DNA from: Mixia osmundae IAM 14324
Lineage: Eukaryota > Basidiomycota > Mixiomycetes > Mixiales > Mixiaceae
Assembly: GCF_000708205.1 (NCBI RefSeq)
Contig: NW_014575548.1
Coordinates: 89,131 to 153,130 of the forward strand
Direction of reading: 5' to 3'
Length of the DNA stretch: 64,000 nucleotides
Part shown: piece by piece, positions 24,710 to 35,422 of the stretch
How the letters are laid out: every line of letters starts with the position of its first letter
Numbering within the stretch: position 1 is the stretch's first letter
Notes under the pieces: model-generated
Told to the model about the DNA's origin: nothing
Seen by the model: only the letters and a program-made list of their open reading frames with translations
The model's database searches: none
Made by a program: the position numbers and the translations under genes

Positions 24710-25986
24710 ATGGCAAAGTCATCTACTTCTGCCCCCCACACCGTCTGGGCAGCAGGACACGCTCTCGTTCTCGTGTCGACGTTGACGATCCTGCTCGGAC
24801 TGATCACCTTCAACGGTCGATCCAGTCGGGCCTACTACCTCGCTTATTCGGGCGCACTCGTCTCGTGGGGCATCGTCGTCGTAAGCTGTCCCTCCTGCGA
24901 CTCGGATGATCCCCCTCTCGGATCTCTATAGCTCGACGAGCACCGCCTAGGCTGACCGTGTGACTCTTTCTACGGAGCGCTCACCTATCCTCACGAGAGC
25001 GGTCGTTGATGATAGCGTGCATGGACAGTATAAATCGCTAGGCATACCCTCTCTCAATAGGGCGTACATCCAGAGGGCCCTGCTCGACGAGAACGTCCAG
25101 TATCTCCTGCTCGCGCTCTACTTTTTCTTCAACAAGCCAATCCAGGGTACGCTCAGATCAAGCCTGAGCAGCTCACCCGCTCGACTGCTAAAGGATGCCT
25201 GCAGCGAGCCTGATCCCCTTTGCGACCTTTTCACTCTTCCACACTCGTCAGTCCGGCCTACTGACCACAGCAAGGGAGCAATGCTGACGCGTTGGACAGT
25301 GACGTTTGCACGAACGATCTTATTGCCAAAGCCTCCTGCGGCATCGAGCAGTAAGAAGGATGCATCGCCTGCTTCGGCCGGTGCCAATCTCTCAAAGTCC
25401 ATTCAGGTCAGCTTGCATGCTCGTGGGAGTCGCAATAGCTGATGCAGGCATCGCTAGACATGGGTCAAGAAGAATTACGAGCACGCCATGTTGTTCGTCA
25501 GCTTTGTCGAGCTGGGCGTCATGGCACAAGTCACGCTGGGCGCTCTCACTTTCCAGAACTCTTTCCTTATTCCCATCGTCTATGCCCACTTTCTGTTCGT
25601 GATCACGCTCTTTCCATGGCGGCCAGATCGACTGACGAGCGAGTGAGACAGACGATTCAGATATTATCTGTCGCCGCAGACGCGCGATGCTTTCGCCTGG
25701 TTCTCACAACAGCTCGATCATCTGACGGCGAACCCCAACTGTCCGCCTGCTGTCAAGCGGGGCGTCAATGCCGCTCGCGATATCGTATGCTCCTCTCACA
25801 TTGCTCAATCAAGCGTTGACCGTGCGCATGCAGATCATACGATACGCCGAGAGCGTGATCGCAGTACAGCAGCAGAGCGGCTCTGCGCCTACCACAGGCT
25901 CTGCTTCTACTTCAGGTAGCTCGACCGCCCGGCCATCGTCAGCTTCGGGAACGACATCCTCAAGAACTGCTTCTGCCTCAAAGTGA
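24710..25986 (+). CDS. Pom33/TMEM33 family membrane protein
   Basis: Seven exons are inferred: 24710-24880, 25029-25146, 25205-25246, 25300-25406, 25458-25594, 25652-25784 and 25834-25986, giving 286 residues. Family segments are YKSLGIPSLNRAYIQRALLD, NVQYLLLALYFFFNKPIQ, LIPFATFSLFHTL, WVKKNYEHAMLFVSFVELG and HFLRFRYYLSP. It has several hydrophobic segments and a Ser/Thr-rich tail. Pom33/Tts1 proteins sit in the ER and nuclear envelope and help distribute nuclear pores and shape tubular ER. Intron 1 is 148 nt, the longest in the window. Exon 3 is only 42 nt. Confidence 0.88.
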
Positions 25987-26134
25987 GCTACCGAGCGAGC
26001 AAACTGAAAGTATACCGACGAGTTTCGAGCGTCCGTGAGAAGAAGCCAAAGTTGTAGTTCTTTACGCGTGCATCCCTCTCTTTTGCGCGCTTACGACAAT
26101 ACAACAACATCGACAATACATGATCTAGGGAGCT

Positions 26135-26673
26135 TCATCGAGCGATGGCTCGTGGACCTTTGTTTCGCATTTGCCTGCCTGATGATTCTGAAGGCAGCGG
26201 CGTGTGAAAGGCGGACCACATTCCCCTCACGCTCTCGTTGGTCGATTGGACAGGATGCTCTGCCTTTATCCTACGCAGCTTCTGGCCCGACGCATCGACG
26301 AGCAGCTTGACCTTTTGCTGTACTCCCGTTCCTTCCAATCCTCTCAAGCAGATGACTTTATCTCGTCCATTGACTGTGCCGATCGCTTAGCTCGACCATC
26401 GGCCCGCAGCAGGGGAGGCGGCTAGAGCGTACCATAGTGTCCCCGAACGATGGGATGACCGGCTTTGCGTTGCTTGACGATGACCTCGACAGAAGGTACG
26501 CTCCGGGCAAACTCGACGACGTCGTTGGCGAGGAAATCTCTCAAGCCACGATTGCTCGCCCAGCTCTCCGAGTACTCAAACACGAGCTTGTGACAGGGTA
26601 GGGCGAAGCTTGACAAGCCCGGTTGAGGTAGGCTTGCGAGCCTTGCCCGATGGATGATTGCTCTTGCTGCCAT
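26135..26673 (-). CDS. MRPL51: Mitochondrial large-subunit ribosomal protein mL43
   Basis: Two exons are inferred: 26673-26433 and 26373-26135, giving 159 residues. The L51/S25/CI-B8 thioredoxin-like domain is visible: KLVFEYSESWASNRGLRDF, then GHPIVRGHYVNGRDKVICLR across the intron, and finally STNESVRGMWSAFH. These match yeast Mrpl51 segment for segment. The protein is part of the mitochondrial large ribosomal subunit. The start at 26673 gives a short basic N-terminus suitable for import. The gene is convergent with the Pom33-like gene. Confidence 0.9.
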
Positions 26674-27031
26674 TGCCAGCCAGAGGATGCCCGACTTTGG
26701 CTTCGATGGTGCAAACCGTCTGGCGCGCGACTTTGGCTGGCGAAACTTGAAATTGTCCAAGGAACGCCCAGCTTGGCAGCGAAGGCGCGAGAGAAGTCGG
26801 TGAGCGCAGCGCAAGGCCGGCTCTGGATCAGTTGACCGGTGAGCTCGATCACGTCTCGCGAGGACGCAATCAGTCTCGCTGCGTCCCGATCAGCCGTCGC
26901 CGCAAAATCGAGCGAAAACAGTTTGTCTGGTCGAATTTCTGCCGGCCGCCGAGGAGGAGCGATCAAACGGAAAAAGAGATTGACATTGGAATATCAGTCC
27001 ATTGACAACCCGCCCCTTCCCTACTTATCAG
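26674..27031. promoter_or_regulatory. Divergent intergenic region
   Basis: This 358-bp stretch separates the divergent mL43 gene and the gene starting at 27032. A minus-strand open frame crosses it but shows no recognisable domain and runs into the mL43 frame. I treat it as a shared promoter region, without a specific motif to report. Confidence 0.4.
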
Positions 27032-29114
27032 ATGGCGGCCGATTCATCAACGGTAGCCGACTCGACCTCCGCTCAGGGCTCGCCTGCCACGCTAGGCAAG
27101 CGGAGGAGAACAACACCCAAGGGGCGTTCACCCTCGCCCGGTACACCTGCCAAACGGAACGCGACAAATGGTACTGCTGCAGACGCAAGGTCCAAGTCAC
27201 CCGTGATACGCAGAACGCGTGGCAAAGCGGCGGCGGGGACAAAGATAGAACCCAAGCTGAAGGAGGAAGAAATAGAGACCCTGTTTGAAGCGATACCTGA
27301 TGATGGTAGCGCTGCTCTGCCATCGCGAACGCGCAAGAGCTTGATCACTGTCATGCGGAAGTACGTATGACCACGATCAGTCGAGGGTGCTCAGTTAATG
27401 GGAGCGCAGCATCGATCCGATAGGGATACTCGACGAACGACTACGACACGCGGACAAGCTCCCTTACGCCACTCTGGCGGAAGCACTCGACCATGAGCTC
27501 ACTGCTGACTCTTTCATGGTCAGCTTGGTAGTCTCAGGGATAGCACGAGCTGACGGAGTAGAGCAGACCGTCGTCGGACGAGCTTGTCAGGCTATATTGA
27601 CGCGTCAAGCGACTCTGACGATCAATGAGAAACGCGGGGATGGCCGATCAGAGGAGGCAGAGGAAGCTCCACTCACGCTTGCTCAGCACAATGCTGGATC
27701 CAGTCACGATCCCAAGCTAGCACAGAAGCGACTGGAACAATACCGCCGAGAGGGCGAAGTCCTCCATCTCACGACGACGTTCAGCGAGACCGTTCGCAGT
27801 ATCCTCAACGATGCTCTACAACGGGATCTATCTGCTCGACCAATTTCACCAGATCGTGCGTACTGACGGCTGAGCGCTCAATCTTGCTTATGGGCAAAGC
27901 AGAGGGATTGCCCTATTACATGCTCCATCGTACCGTAGCAGGCCGTTCAGACGTCTACACTGGCCCTGCTCAGCTCACGCCGGAAGACGTGCTCCGGCTG
28001 GCAGAACGTAAGCTTCTTGTTCTTATGTGACGACGACGAAGCTCAGTCGGCTGCAGTGAAAGATACAGATGTCGTCCAGATCGCCAATGGCCCTACGCGG
28101 CATGACGAGCTGAAACCATCTCAGCCTCACAAAACGCTCGGGAGCATTCTCTCGGCTGGTCTTGCGCCTGCGCGACAACTCATAAGGCCGAAGCTGTCAG
28201 AGCCCAACATGCTCTACTACGATCCATTTGCCTCTTTCGCGCCCTCTTACGATTCTGCCGGTGCCTCATTGTCTTACGGACAGCAATTAGAACGCTTGAT
28301 GAGCAGGCAAAGAGCATCCGAGGCAAGGCATCGACCTGCCAGCGGACCTTCGTCAAGAGCGATCGAACCTATTGCGATAGAAGACCCTGGCGAGATCGAT
28401 CCTCAATTGCTGGAGGGCTACAGCCTGAACACGAGAGACATCATCGAAGCTGTGGAAGATATGGCAGAAGAAGAAGAGATCACTCGACGCTTGGTCGAGA
28501 ATGCTGGTCGATTGAGGTCTTTGCAAGCCGCTCAGCTCAACCGACTCCACGCACAAGCTCGCAATCATGATATACACATTCCGGTCAAACTAGCTGCGAC
28601 CGAACAGGAGGCCAGAGAAGGTGCGCCGGACTCTTCTGACCCTTTTGCGAGCGCTGACCCAGTTGTGGGCGTAGCGAAATATCTGCTAGCTTCACTAGGC
28701 AGCCTCGTCTCGATCTGCAGCTCGCAAGACTCGCTCATACCGTCAGCAGAAAGCCTGCGCAGGGCGCAAGCAATCTACATACCCAAATCTATAGACGCGA
28801 GCGAGGAGCAACACGGCCTGCTCGGAGGCGAGCATCTCCAGCGTGCCTTCCCAGACTCGGTGCTCACTGCACCACCTCAAGCAAGAGGCCAGCCGATCAT
28901 AGGCAATACTGGCACATTTGCAGCTACGAGTGGCGCGTACATTCCGCCTGCCAATCCTACTCATGCCCCTCGTACCTTCTCGCTCGACAATGCGGCCGAG
29001 AAAGAAGGCGCGCGAATCCGTCAACTTCCGCCGACGAGCTACGTGCAGCCGAGGCGTTACAACATCAGCTATGCTGCATCCAGTCCGACTGTCGGGCCTC
29101 ATGCTCGCAAATGA
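27032..29114 (+). CDS. Unrecognised nuclear-looking protein
   Basis: Four exons are inferred: 27032-27360, 27410-27855, 27900-28007 and 28057-29114, giving 646 residues. I do not recognise the family. The N-terminus is basic and Ser/Thr/Pro-rich (LGKRRRTTPKGRSPSPG), consistent with a nuclear protein. A helical region follows (NIDPIGILDERLRHADKL), then the distinctive LPYYMLHRTVAGRSDVYTGP. An acidic helical segment lies around IIEAVEDMAEEEEITRRLVE, and the C-terminus is disordered. The motif-rich middle and basic tail would suit a chromatin or transcription-complex subunit, but that is only an impression. The coding end overlaps the convergent cytidylyltransferase gene by 16 nt. Confidence 0.75.
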
Positions 29115-30363
29115 GCACTCGACTGAGTTCGGAGCTCAGCTTCTACAACGCTCTTGCCGAGCTTGCGACGTTGCCGCTCTTCCAGAGCAACTCGTTGCGA
29201 TTCTATTCGTCTTTGCACGATTCCGCTCGGCTTGATGGCCTGTGGCTCGACACCGAGCCAAGAGGGCGGCGAGAGATGGTCAAGAGAGATGACGACGGCA
29301 TCTACGTACTGATGCTCTCGCCCTATCAGATGAGCTCAAGAGCAAAGATGTAATGACTCACTTTGCATTGCAAAGCTCCGAGAGCTCGTTCTTGCAGTGA
29401 CAGGACGGGATATGAGCCAGTCTCGCGTTTTGTGACCTGATACCCATTGAGCCTCAGCAGCACGGAAGCTACTTCACTCACCTCAGCACTCCAGATGCCC
29501 AGAATAGTGTATGATGGTCGCAAGCTGGCAAGTTGCTCTACGTCCTGTGCACAAAAGAGGTCCCAGCTCGAGCAGAGACATGTGATGGTCTCGTCTGGTG
29601 TCGGCAGCCGGGTAGCGCCGATCTGTAGTGCGTCTATTTCCTCGCGCGACTGTTGCAAGGCCTCTCCTAGCGTCGTCTGTGCACATTGATGCGGCAGATA
29701 GGCTGCTATACCCTGCTCGGCCGGAGAGGTCGTTGCGAAAGCTTGCAGGAGTTTCGCGTCGACGCGTGTCAATGCATTGACATCTGGCGTCTCGTTGCTA
29801 TTGCCTTGTAGGATGCGAGAGATTGCATCTGTAGTAGAGACGCCTTGCGTTCGCTTGCACTCTTTGTACATGCCTGCTTGCTTGACAAACCTGTAGGTGT
29901 CCAGACCATCCGCATCGGTAGACACGTCGTCGCCTATACTTCCTTTCCTTCAACGGCGTGCCGCAGCACGAGGCTGGGAACATACCGTGTACGACAAAGT
30001 CGATGCCATGTTGCTTGACGAAAGGAATCTCTGCCTGAGTCGGATGAGTTCCAGAGGAAAGCGATGAGGTCATCGCGCGCCTGTGACATAAGGTGCATCT
30101 TGCACAACGCAGTCCACCCAGCGACACGCTGACAATAAGCAGGCTCTATGGATGCACAGTCGTCAGTTGGGCACACAGTCGATCTTGAGAGCAGAGCACC
30201 TCTCGGCCAGCGTCATGACAGGTGGACCTTTATTGAGTGTGATCGCCTCGTCAGAGTGCACGCCGGCGTAGAGCTCCTGCCCGAACTCCTTGGCCTGTCG
30301 CACTGCATTGCCGTGACCGTAGTGGAAGAGGTCGAAGCAGCCATCGACCCAAATTCTTGTCAT
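29099..30363 (-). CDS. ECT1: Ethanolamine-phosphate cytidylyltransferase
   Basis: Five exons are inferred: 30363-30177, 30128-30081, 30030-29986, 29933-29362 and 29308-29099, giving 353 residues. The enzyme makes CDP-ethanolamine from CTP and phosphoethanolamine in the Kennedy pathway. The first catalytic domain has WVDGCFDLFHYGH with the HxGH motif, then CRWVDCVVQDAPYVT, GIDFVVHGDD and KRTQGVSTTD. A second, degenerate domain follows (CLCSSWDLFCAQD) without HxGH, and the tail SGIVQRRIESQRVALEER matches Pcyt2 C-termini. The intron at 30031-30080 is best read as GC-AG; it gives APYVTEIPFVKQHG at the family length. The last exon, after GTGAGT at 29361, overlaps the neighbouring gene's coding end. 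Confidence 0.88.
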
Positions 30364-30413
30364 GCGGCTTGCCTACAGCGCTTTCTGCTCGCTTAGCGCG
30401 ACGCTGTCGACGC
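30364..30413. promoter_or_regulatory. 50-bp divergent intergenic region
   Basis: Only 50 bp separate the start codons of ECT1 (minus) and the SET-domain gene (plus), so promoter elements and both leaders must overlap each other or the neighbouring coding sequence. I see no clear TATA box. Confidence 0.5.
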
Positions 30414-31568
30414 ATGCCCGATGTCTGGACGGCTCTCGTCGAATATCTGGAGCGCGAGCACGGCCTACAAGCGCGAGATGCCAGAGTCGATCTGTCTGCC
30501 AACGGAGCCGGCCTGCGGGGGCTTGTAGCCACTCAGGATCTCGCTGCCGGCGAATGTGCTCTGAAGATCCCTCGAACGAGTCTCGTACACGCTCGACAAT
30601 GCGGGCTGCTGCTCGACCGGCCCGACCTCAATACGATTCAGCTCGTGAGCTTGTACGTTGCTCGGCAGCGTGACAGCGACGATCCGTTCATTCAGTCGTT
30701 GCCTCGCGACTTGTCAAGCTTTCCTCTGCTTTCACAGCCCTCGCTCGAGTCACTGCCAGCATTTGTATGCGGCCCGGTAGCAGATGTGCAGAAGAGATTC
30801 ACGCAGGACTGGCATGCTGTCGACAGCCACAATGATGATGAGATCATCGACTTTGACGCGTTCAGATGGGCCTGGCTCTGTGTCAATTCTCGTTGTGTAT
30901 GGCTAGACTTGGACTACGAAGCGCACGAAGAGAACTTCACGCTCGTGCCTCTGCTCGACATGGCCAACCATTCTTCGACGTGCGCCAATGCGACTGTCAA
31001 ATACGATCATGCTCACTTTGAGCTCAAGTTGACGCGGCCGGTCAAGCGAGGAGAAGAAATCGTGTTTGAATATGGCGGCCACGATCAGGCGACGCTCTGG
31101 GCAGAATATGGCTTCATCGAGAGCAGTAATCCCCACGAGCGCATCGACCTCACTGCCCGTGTCATGTCGCTCCTCGACAAAAAGCAAGCAAGTGTGAAAG
31201 TGCTAAGGCAGCACCACTATCTTGGGTTTGTCCACACGTATGTGCTATCGCTCGCAGCTCATAAGCAATGCAGTGACTACACCCTTGACTGGGTGGACGG
31301 CACCATAGCACCCTCTTGGCGATTGCTCGTCGCACTCAGATTGCTTTGCGCCACCGAGCAGCATGATGCATGGCTCAGCATGATCGCTGGAGAGCGCGAT
31401 GACATCTCTACAGACAATGACCAGCGGGTCGGCGACTTGCTGGCCAACCTCGCGCAGGCAGAACAAGCACAGATGCAGGAAGACCACGCCAAGGCGTCGT
31501 TGCCCGTCGTGCGTGAGATGATACGCGGCAGGCTCGCCATGCTCGATGCTTTTCTGGGAGCAGTGTAG
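30414..31568 (+). CDS. SET-domain lysine methyltransferase, SETD3/Rkm-like
   Basis: This is a single exon of 384 residues starting at the ATG reading MPDVWTALVEYLE. The split SET domain shows GAGLRGLVATQDLAAGE near the start, then the catalytic core LVPLLDMANHSS, RPVKRGEEIVFEYG and WAEYGFIESSNPHER. A C-terminal helical region resembles the Rubisco-methyltransferase substrate-binding domain. Family members methylate non-histone targets such as ribosomal proteins, elongation factor or actin; the substrate cannot be told from sequence. It is one of two intronless housekeeping genes here. Confidence 0.85.
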   Translation: MPDVWTALVEYLEREHGLQARDARVDLSANGAGLRGLVATQDLAAGECALKIPRTSLVHARQCGLLLDRPDLNTIQLVSLYVARQRDSDDPFIQSLPRDLSSFPLLSQPSLESLPAFVCGPVADVQKRFTQDWHAVDSHNDDEIIDFDAFRWAWLCVNSRCVWLDLDYEAHEENFTLVPLLDMANHSSTCANATVKYDHAHFELKLTRPVKRGEEIVFEYGGHDQATLWAEYGFIESSNPHERIDLTARVMSLLDKKQASVKVLRQHHYLGFVHTYVLSLAAHKQCSDYTLDWVDGTIAPSWRLLVALRLLCATEQHDAWLSMIAGERDDISTDNDQRVGDLLANLAQAEQAQMQEDHAKASLPVVREMIRGRLAMLDAFLGAV

Positions 31569-31676
31569 TTCTAGATTGCTGCAATCACAATCTGCTAGCG
31601 CGAGTTGCAAAAGGAATGGCCCTTTACAGTCTATATTGCAATGCTAGCCAACACTGTGTGACGCGCCTGCGCAGCC

Positions 31677-34600
31677 TTAGACCGCTCTCAGTCTGAGCTT
31701 CTGTATCTGAGCTGACAATGTGCTAAACTCTGCCGGACTGATCATACCCATCTCATCCTCATCGCGCAAATCTGCTTCGATGTCCTGCCCTGCAAGTCAG
31801 CTCGACGACGTCAGAAGCAGGTATTGACTTACGTCTATAATTTTGGTCATCAGGGCGCTCGTAGTGCCAAAGTACCTTGCCAACTTCGCCGCACGCTTGC
31901 AAAGGACGTCGTGACGCCGCTCATGCGTCTCCTCCGATGACACGAGCGGGCTAGCACAAGCCTTACAAGGTTCGTCCGCCGTCGACGGCGAAAGAGTCGA
32001 ATCCGCTGTACCGTAAATGCTTGCCGCATCGTCAAGCAAGCTCGTATCGTGCTGCGTAGCCCAATCTAACGATGCTGTGATGTAGCCAAAAGCCGATAGT
32101 CTAGACGCTTGACGTGACATCGGCTTCACTTGTCTCTCTTCATCATCTTCGGTCACGTCGCTCTCGTCCAAGCTGCTGCCGCGCGTGCGACGAGGCGTAC
32201 CAGAACCTGCCGAGCGAGGACCGTAGCAATAGCCGGCCGGTGGCATCTTGCCCAAGATCTTCTCAAGCTTCTGAGCGCGCAGCAGGTCACCCACACTAGG
32301 AGCCCCGCCATCACTCATGCTCCCGATCTGGCCATCGTCTTCCGATAGGTCACTACGATTGCCTGTGCGGAGACTGTCGCGCGAGCCGGTACGTTTGAGT
32401 ACACCGAGACGCGAGCTCGTCCGTCGGAGCATTGCGCCGACTTGACGGGTCGACATCCGCATGACCGAACTTCTTCGCTTCTCTTCCCGCGGCGTGAGCG
32501 GTGCAGAATAGCCTAGGGCGAGCGAGACCGGCACGCGTTCGCCAAGCAGCCGCTGAAGCTTATTGAGCTTACGCCGGCGCTCTTCACGAGCACGCAGCTG
32601 CTCTGCACGGGTGAAGTCGCCGGGTGCGCAGGACCACGGGTCGAGGTCTTTGGTGTCCCTCATGCGTCCGATCTCGGGCGAAGTGTAGTCAGTCGTCGAG
32701 CCGACTGCAGACGAATTGCGCGACATGGCATCGCTACTGGCAAAGTCCTCGCTTTCCGAACTCGTGAAGAAATAGGAACTATGTTTGCTGACGGCAGCGG
32801 GCCGGACGGGGTTGTCCAGCGATTGTCGCTGTGGGAAGGCCGGCGAAGCAGACGATGGTCCCATCGGCGTATTTCCGCCTTCGGGGTGCTCGAGAGCATC
32901 AACATCTAGAAGCTGACGGCTTGCCGGCATCGCCGAACTGACAAGGTCATTATGCGCTTTTTCATTGAGTGTCGCTCCGAGCATATCTTGCAACTTACGA
33001 CTGCGCTTCACGAGGACCTGGCGACTTGCTAGATCGAGATTGTTTACAGTAGGAGGCATGAGGGTGGAGCCAAGTGGTGTCGCATCAACAGCTTGACGGA
33101 TCGCCAAGTCAGCAAAGGGCTGCGCATTATTGATATTGCCGAGCGAAGGCATCTTCGAAGCGACGGATGAGCGGCGATTCTTGGGCGTGCTAATAAGTTC
33201 GCTGTCGCTGAACGCACTTCGCTCATGCTGAGCATGAAGCAGTGCAACCTCTTCGCCATCAAGAGCACTCGAAAGACTGTGCTCTGTCGTCGACGTCGAG
33301 ACGGCAAGCTCGCTTATGGGAGATTCTGACGGCATTTGGATCATGCTGTGGCGGAAGTGTGATTTGGATGAAGGCGTGAGGTCAGAGATGTCCTCTGTCA
33401 CAAAAGTCTGACGCGTCACAGTGACGGCGCCTGTCTCGGCAGTTTCAGTGCGAATGTTGCTGATTGACGGTTTGACTTTGAGCGTCAAGAGTGAGTATGA
33501 CGAGTGCCGCCGGCGATGCTCTCGCGGATCGGTGATTTGTGCAGCGGGTCCGAGTCCCGTTGGCGTCTCGCCAAAGAACCAGCGCATCTTGTCTCCGCTG
33601 ACAGTCTGCCGTCGAGCTTCTGTCGCGACAGAATGCTCCATGATGGTTGCCTCTTCTGTCGATATGTCCGATAGCGCTGGAGTGGGCGCGCGTGGCTGAC
33701 ATGGCTCTACCGTCTCTTCGCGCTCATCGTCGCCTTCGTCTGCATCTGGAGGCGCAAGGGCTGCACGACTCGGTCTGCGACCGACTCCGCGATTGAGCGA
33801 ATCAGCGAGCAGCGTGCTCAGGTAGCGCTCTGATGCATTGCTATCCGTCGCAAGGTTGAGGAACGCACAGATGGCAGACTCATCCTCTTTCGGCAAGCTC
33901 GGAATACTCTCGGAATTCGTCAGCCGGGGTGTGGTATCGCCGGTGACCATGCCAGCGGTCTGGAGCGTCTTCAGATCAAACGCCGATCGCTTTCGAGACG
34001 ATTGCAGGCCAAAGCCGTACTCTCGCATGGAGACGAGAGAAGCGAGGAGATTGATCATGATGGCTCGCTTAGCTTGTGGCGTCGGCAGCTCGGCGAGCCT
34101 GTGAAGCTCGTGATGGGTAGCAGATGACAGTGTTGGCAGCGAAAGCGTGCCAAATGAGTCCCATAGGCTGCCAGGCTGCTGATCAACCTCAAGGGTAGCC
34201 TTGTCCGCTAGCGCGACGTAGCGAAGGCAGGCGAAACACGCCTCCTGTAGCATCTCGACTCTGGTTGCTTTTGTATGAGCTTGCGAGACCGCCATAACGG
34301 CAGGATCCTGCGCGACCTGTGCTGGCAAAGTTAAAAGCGCTGTCGGGGAGAGATACTGGGTAGCAGGTCAGCCGAGGACATCAAGCAGGTAAGCGAGCGC
34401 ACCAATTGGGTAATGACTTGACGCCAAAGCGCGTATCGAAGGTGCTTGACCGGTCGCAAGGAGTTCCGCCGGGCAGACGTATCGCCCTGATCATTCTCTG
34501 AAGATGTCGAGCTGGACTCTGACGGGCCGTGTCCATTCACCACGCGTCCAGCAGCAGGCATCATGGGCGTTAAGCGTACTGACGAGCGCCGGCGACTTTC

Positions 34601-35164
34601 CAAGCCGGACAGCTTTGCGATCGCCTGATTCGGCATACTGTCCGATGGCTTTGCGCCCAATCCGAGGCCGACGAGTGAGGTTGCAGCAGACATGCTACCA
34701 CGCATAGCAGCTTGACTTGCGCGACGCCTGACGACGGCGTTGGGCGCAGACGGATCGATAGAGCTCCGTCGATGTCGAGGTGGTGCCGCCGCCGGCTGTG
34801 CAGCATTTTCAGCCGCATATTGCAGTGTCTGTATCTCTGCTAGCAAGTGGATTGTGAACAGCACAAGGGCAAGCTGGGCGCCTTTGTCTGCCGTCTCGCT
34901 GGAGCATCGCAGCAATTCGCGAACGTATGTCAAGCGCTCATGCGGGTCACCGAGACGTGCTAGCAGCAGAAGCAGAGGTGATGAGGCTGTGGGCGAGGAT
35001 GCGTTGCTCCCTGTCATAGCGTCGTTGCCAACTGGCAGGAGGGAATCCTCTCGCGCGTCGTCAAAGTGATCAGAATCGCTGGCCGCTGACGTAGGGAGTC
35101 TGGATGTGCTCGCCACGGGTTCTGTACCGAACCGGTAGGCCGCCAGGGACGCTGCGAGGTCCAT
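31677..35164 (-). CDS. Large disordered protein of unknown function
   Basis: Three exons are inferred: 35164-34403, 34316-31833 and 31784-31677, giving 1117 residues. I do not recognise a family. Helical segments lie near residues 70-110 (HERLTYVRELLRCSSETADK) and flank the first splice site (LRYALWRQVITQL joined to VAQDPAVMAVSQ). A long Ser/Arg-rich disordered middle contains many RRSS-type basophilic kinase sites. A Zn-ribbon-like CKAC...C lies near the end, followed by helical HDVLCKRAAKLARYFGTTSA. The joined 86-nt intron is plausible because it fuses two helices in frame, but the 5' part could be a separate gene. A start upstream of 35164 is possible. Confidence 0.6.
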
Positions 35165-35422
35165 GGGCAATCTGACAAAAGGCGAACCAGCACACTGTCC
35201 ACGGTCGCCGCGCGTGTTTTCGACTCGCGCTGCCGCAATGGGCCACCTCCGATCATGTCGATCAAAGTGATCGGTCTGATCGCGGGATGGCAGATCTCTG
35301 CCTCCATTGCGCACTTGGTCTCGACTTCCGTCTGCTCGCCATTGATCGTACGGCATCGGACGAGATCGCACTGTATAACATCTCACTGTCATCACACCCA
35401 CATATACACCAGCTTGACCACC

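Noticed and set aside
26541-26966. A 141-codon open frame on the minus strand as a separate gene
   Set aside because: It shows no recognisable domain and overlaps the mL43 coding sequence in another frame.
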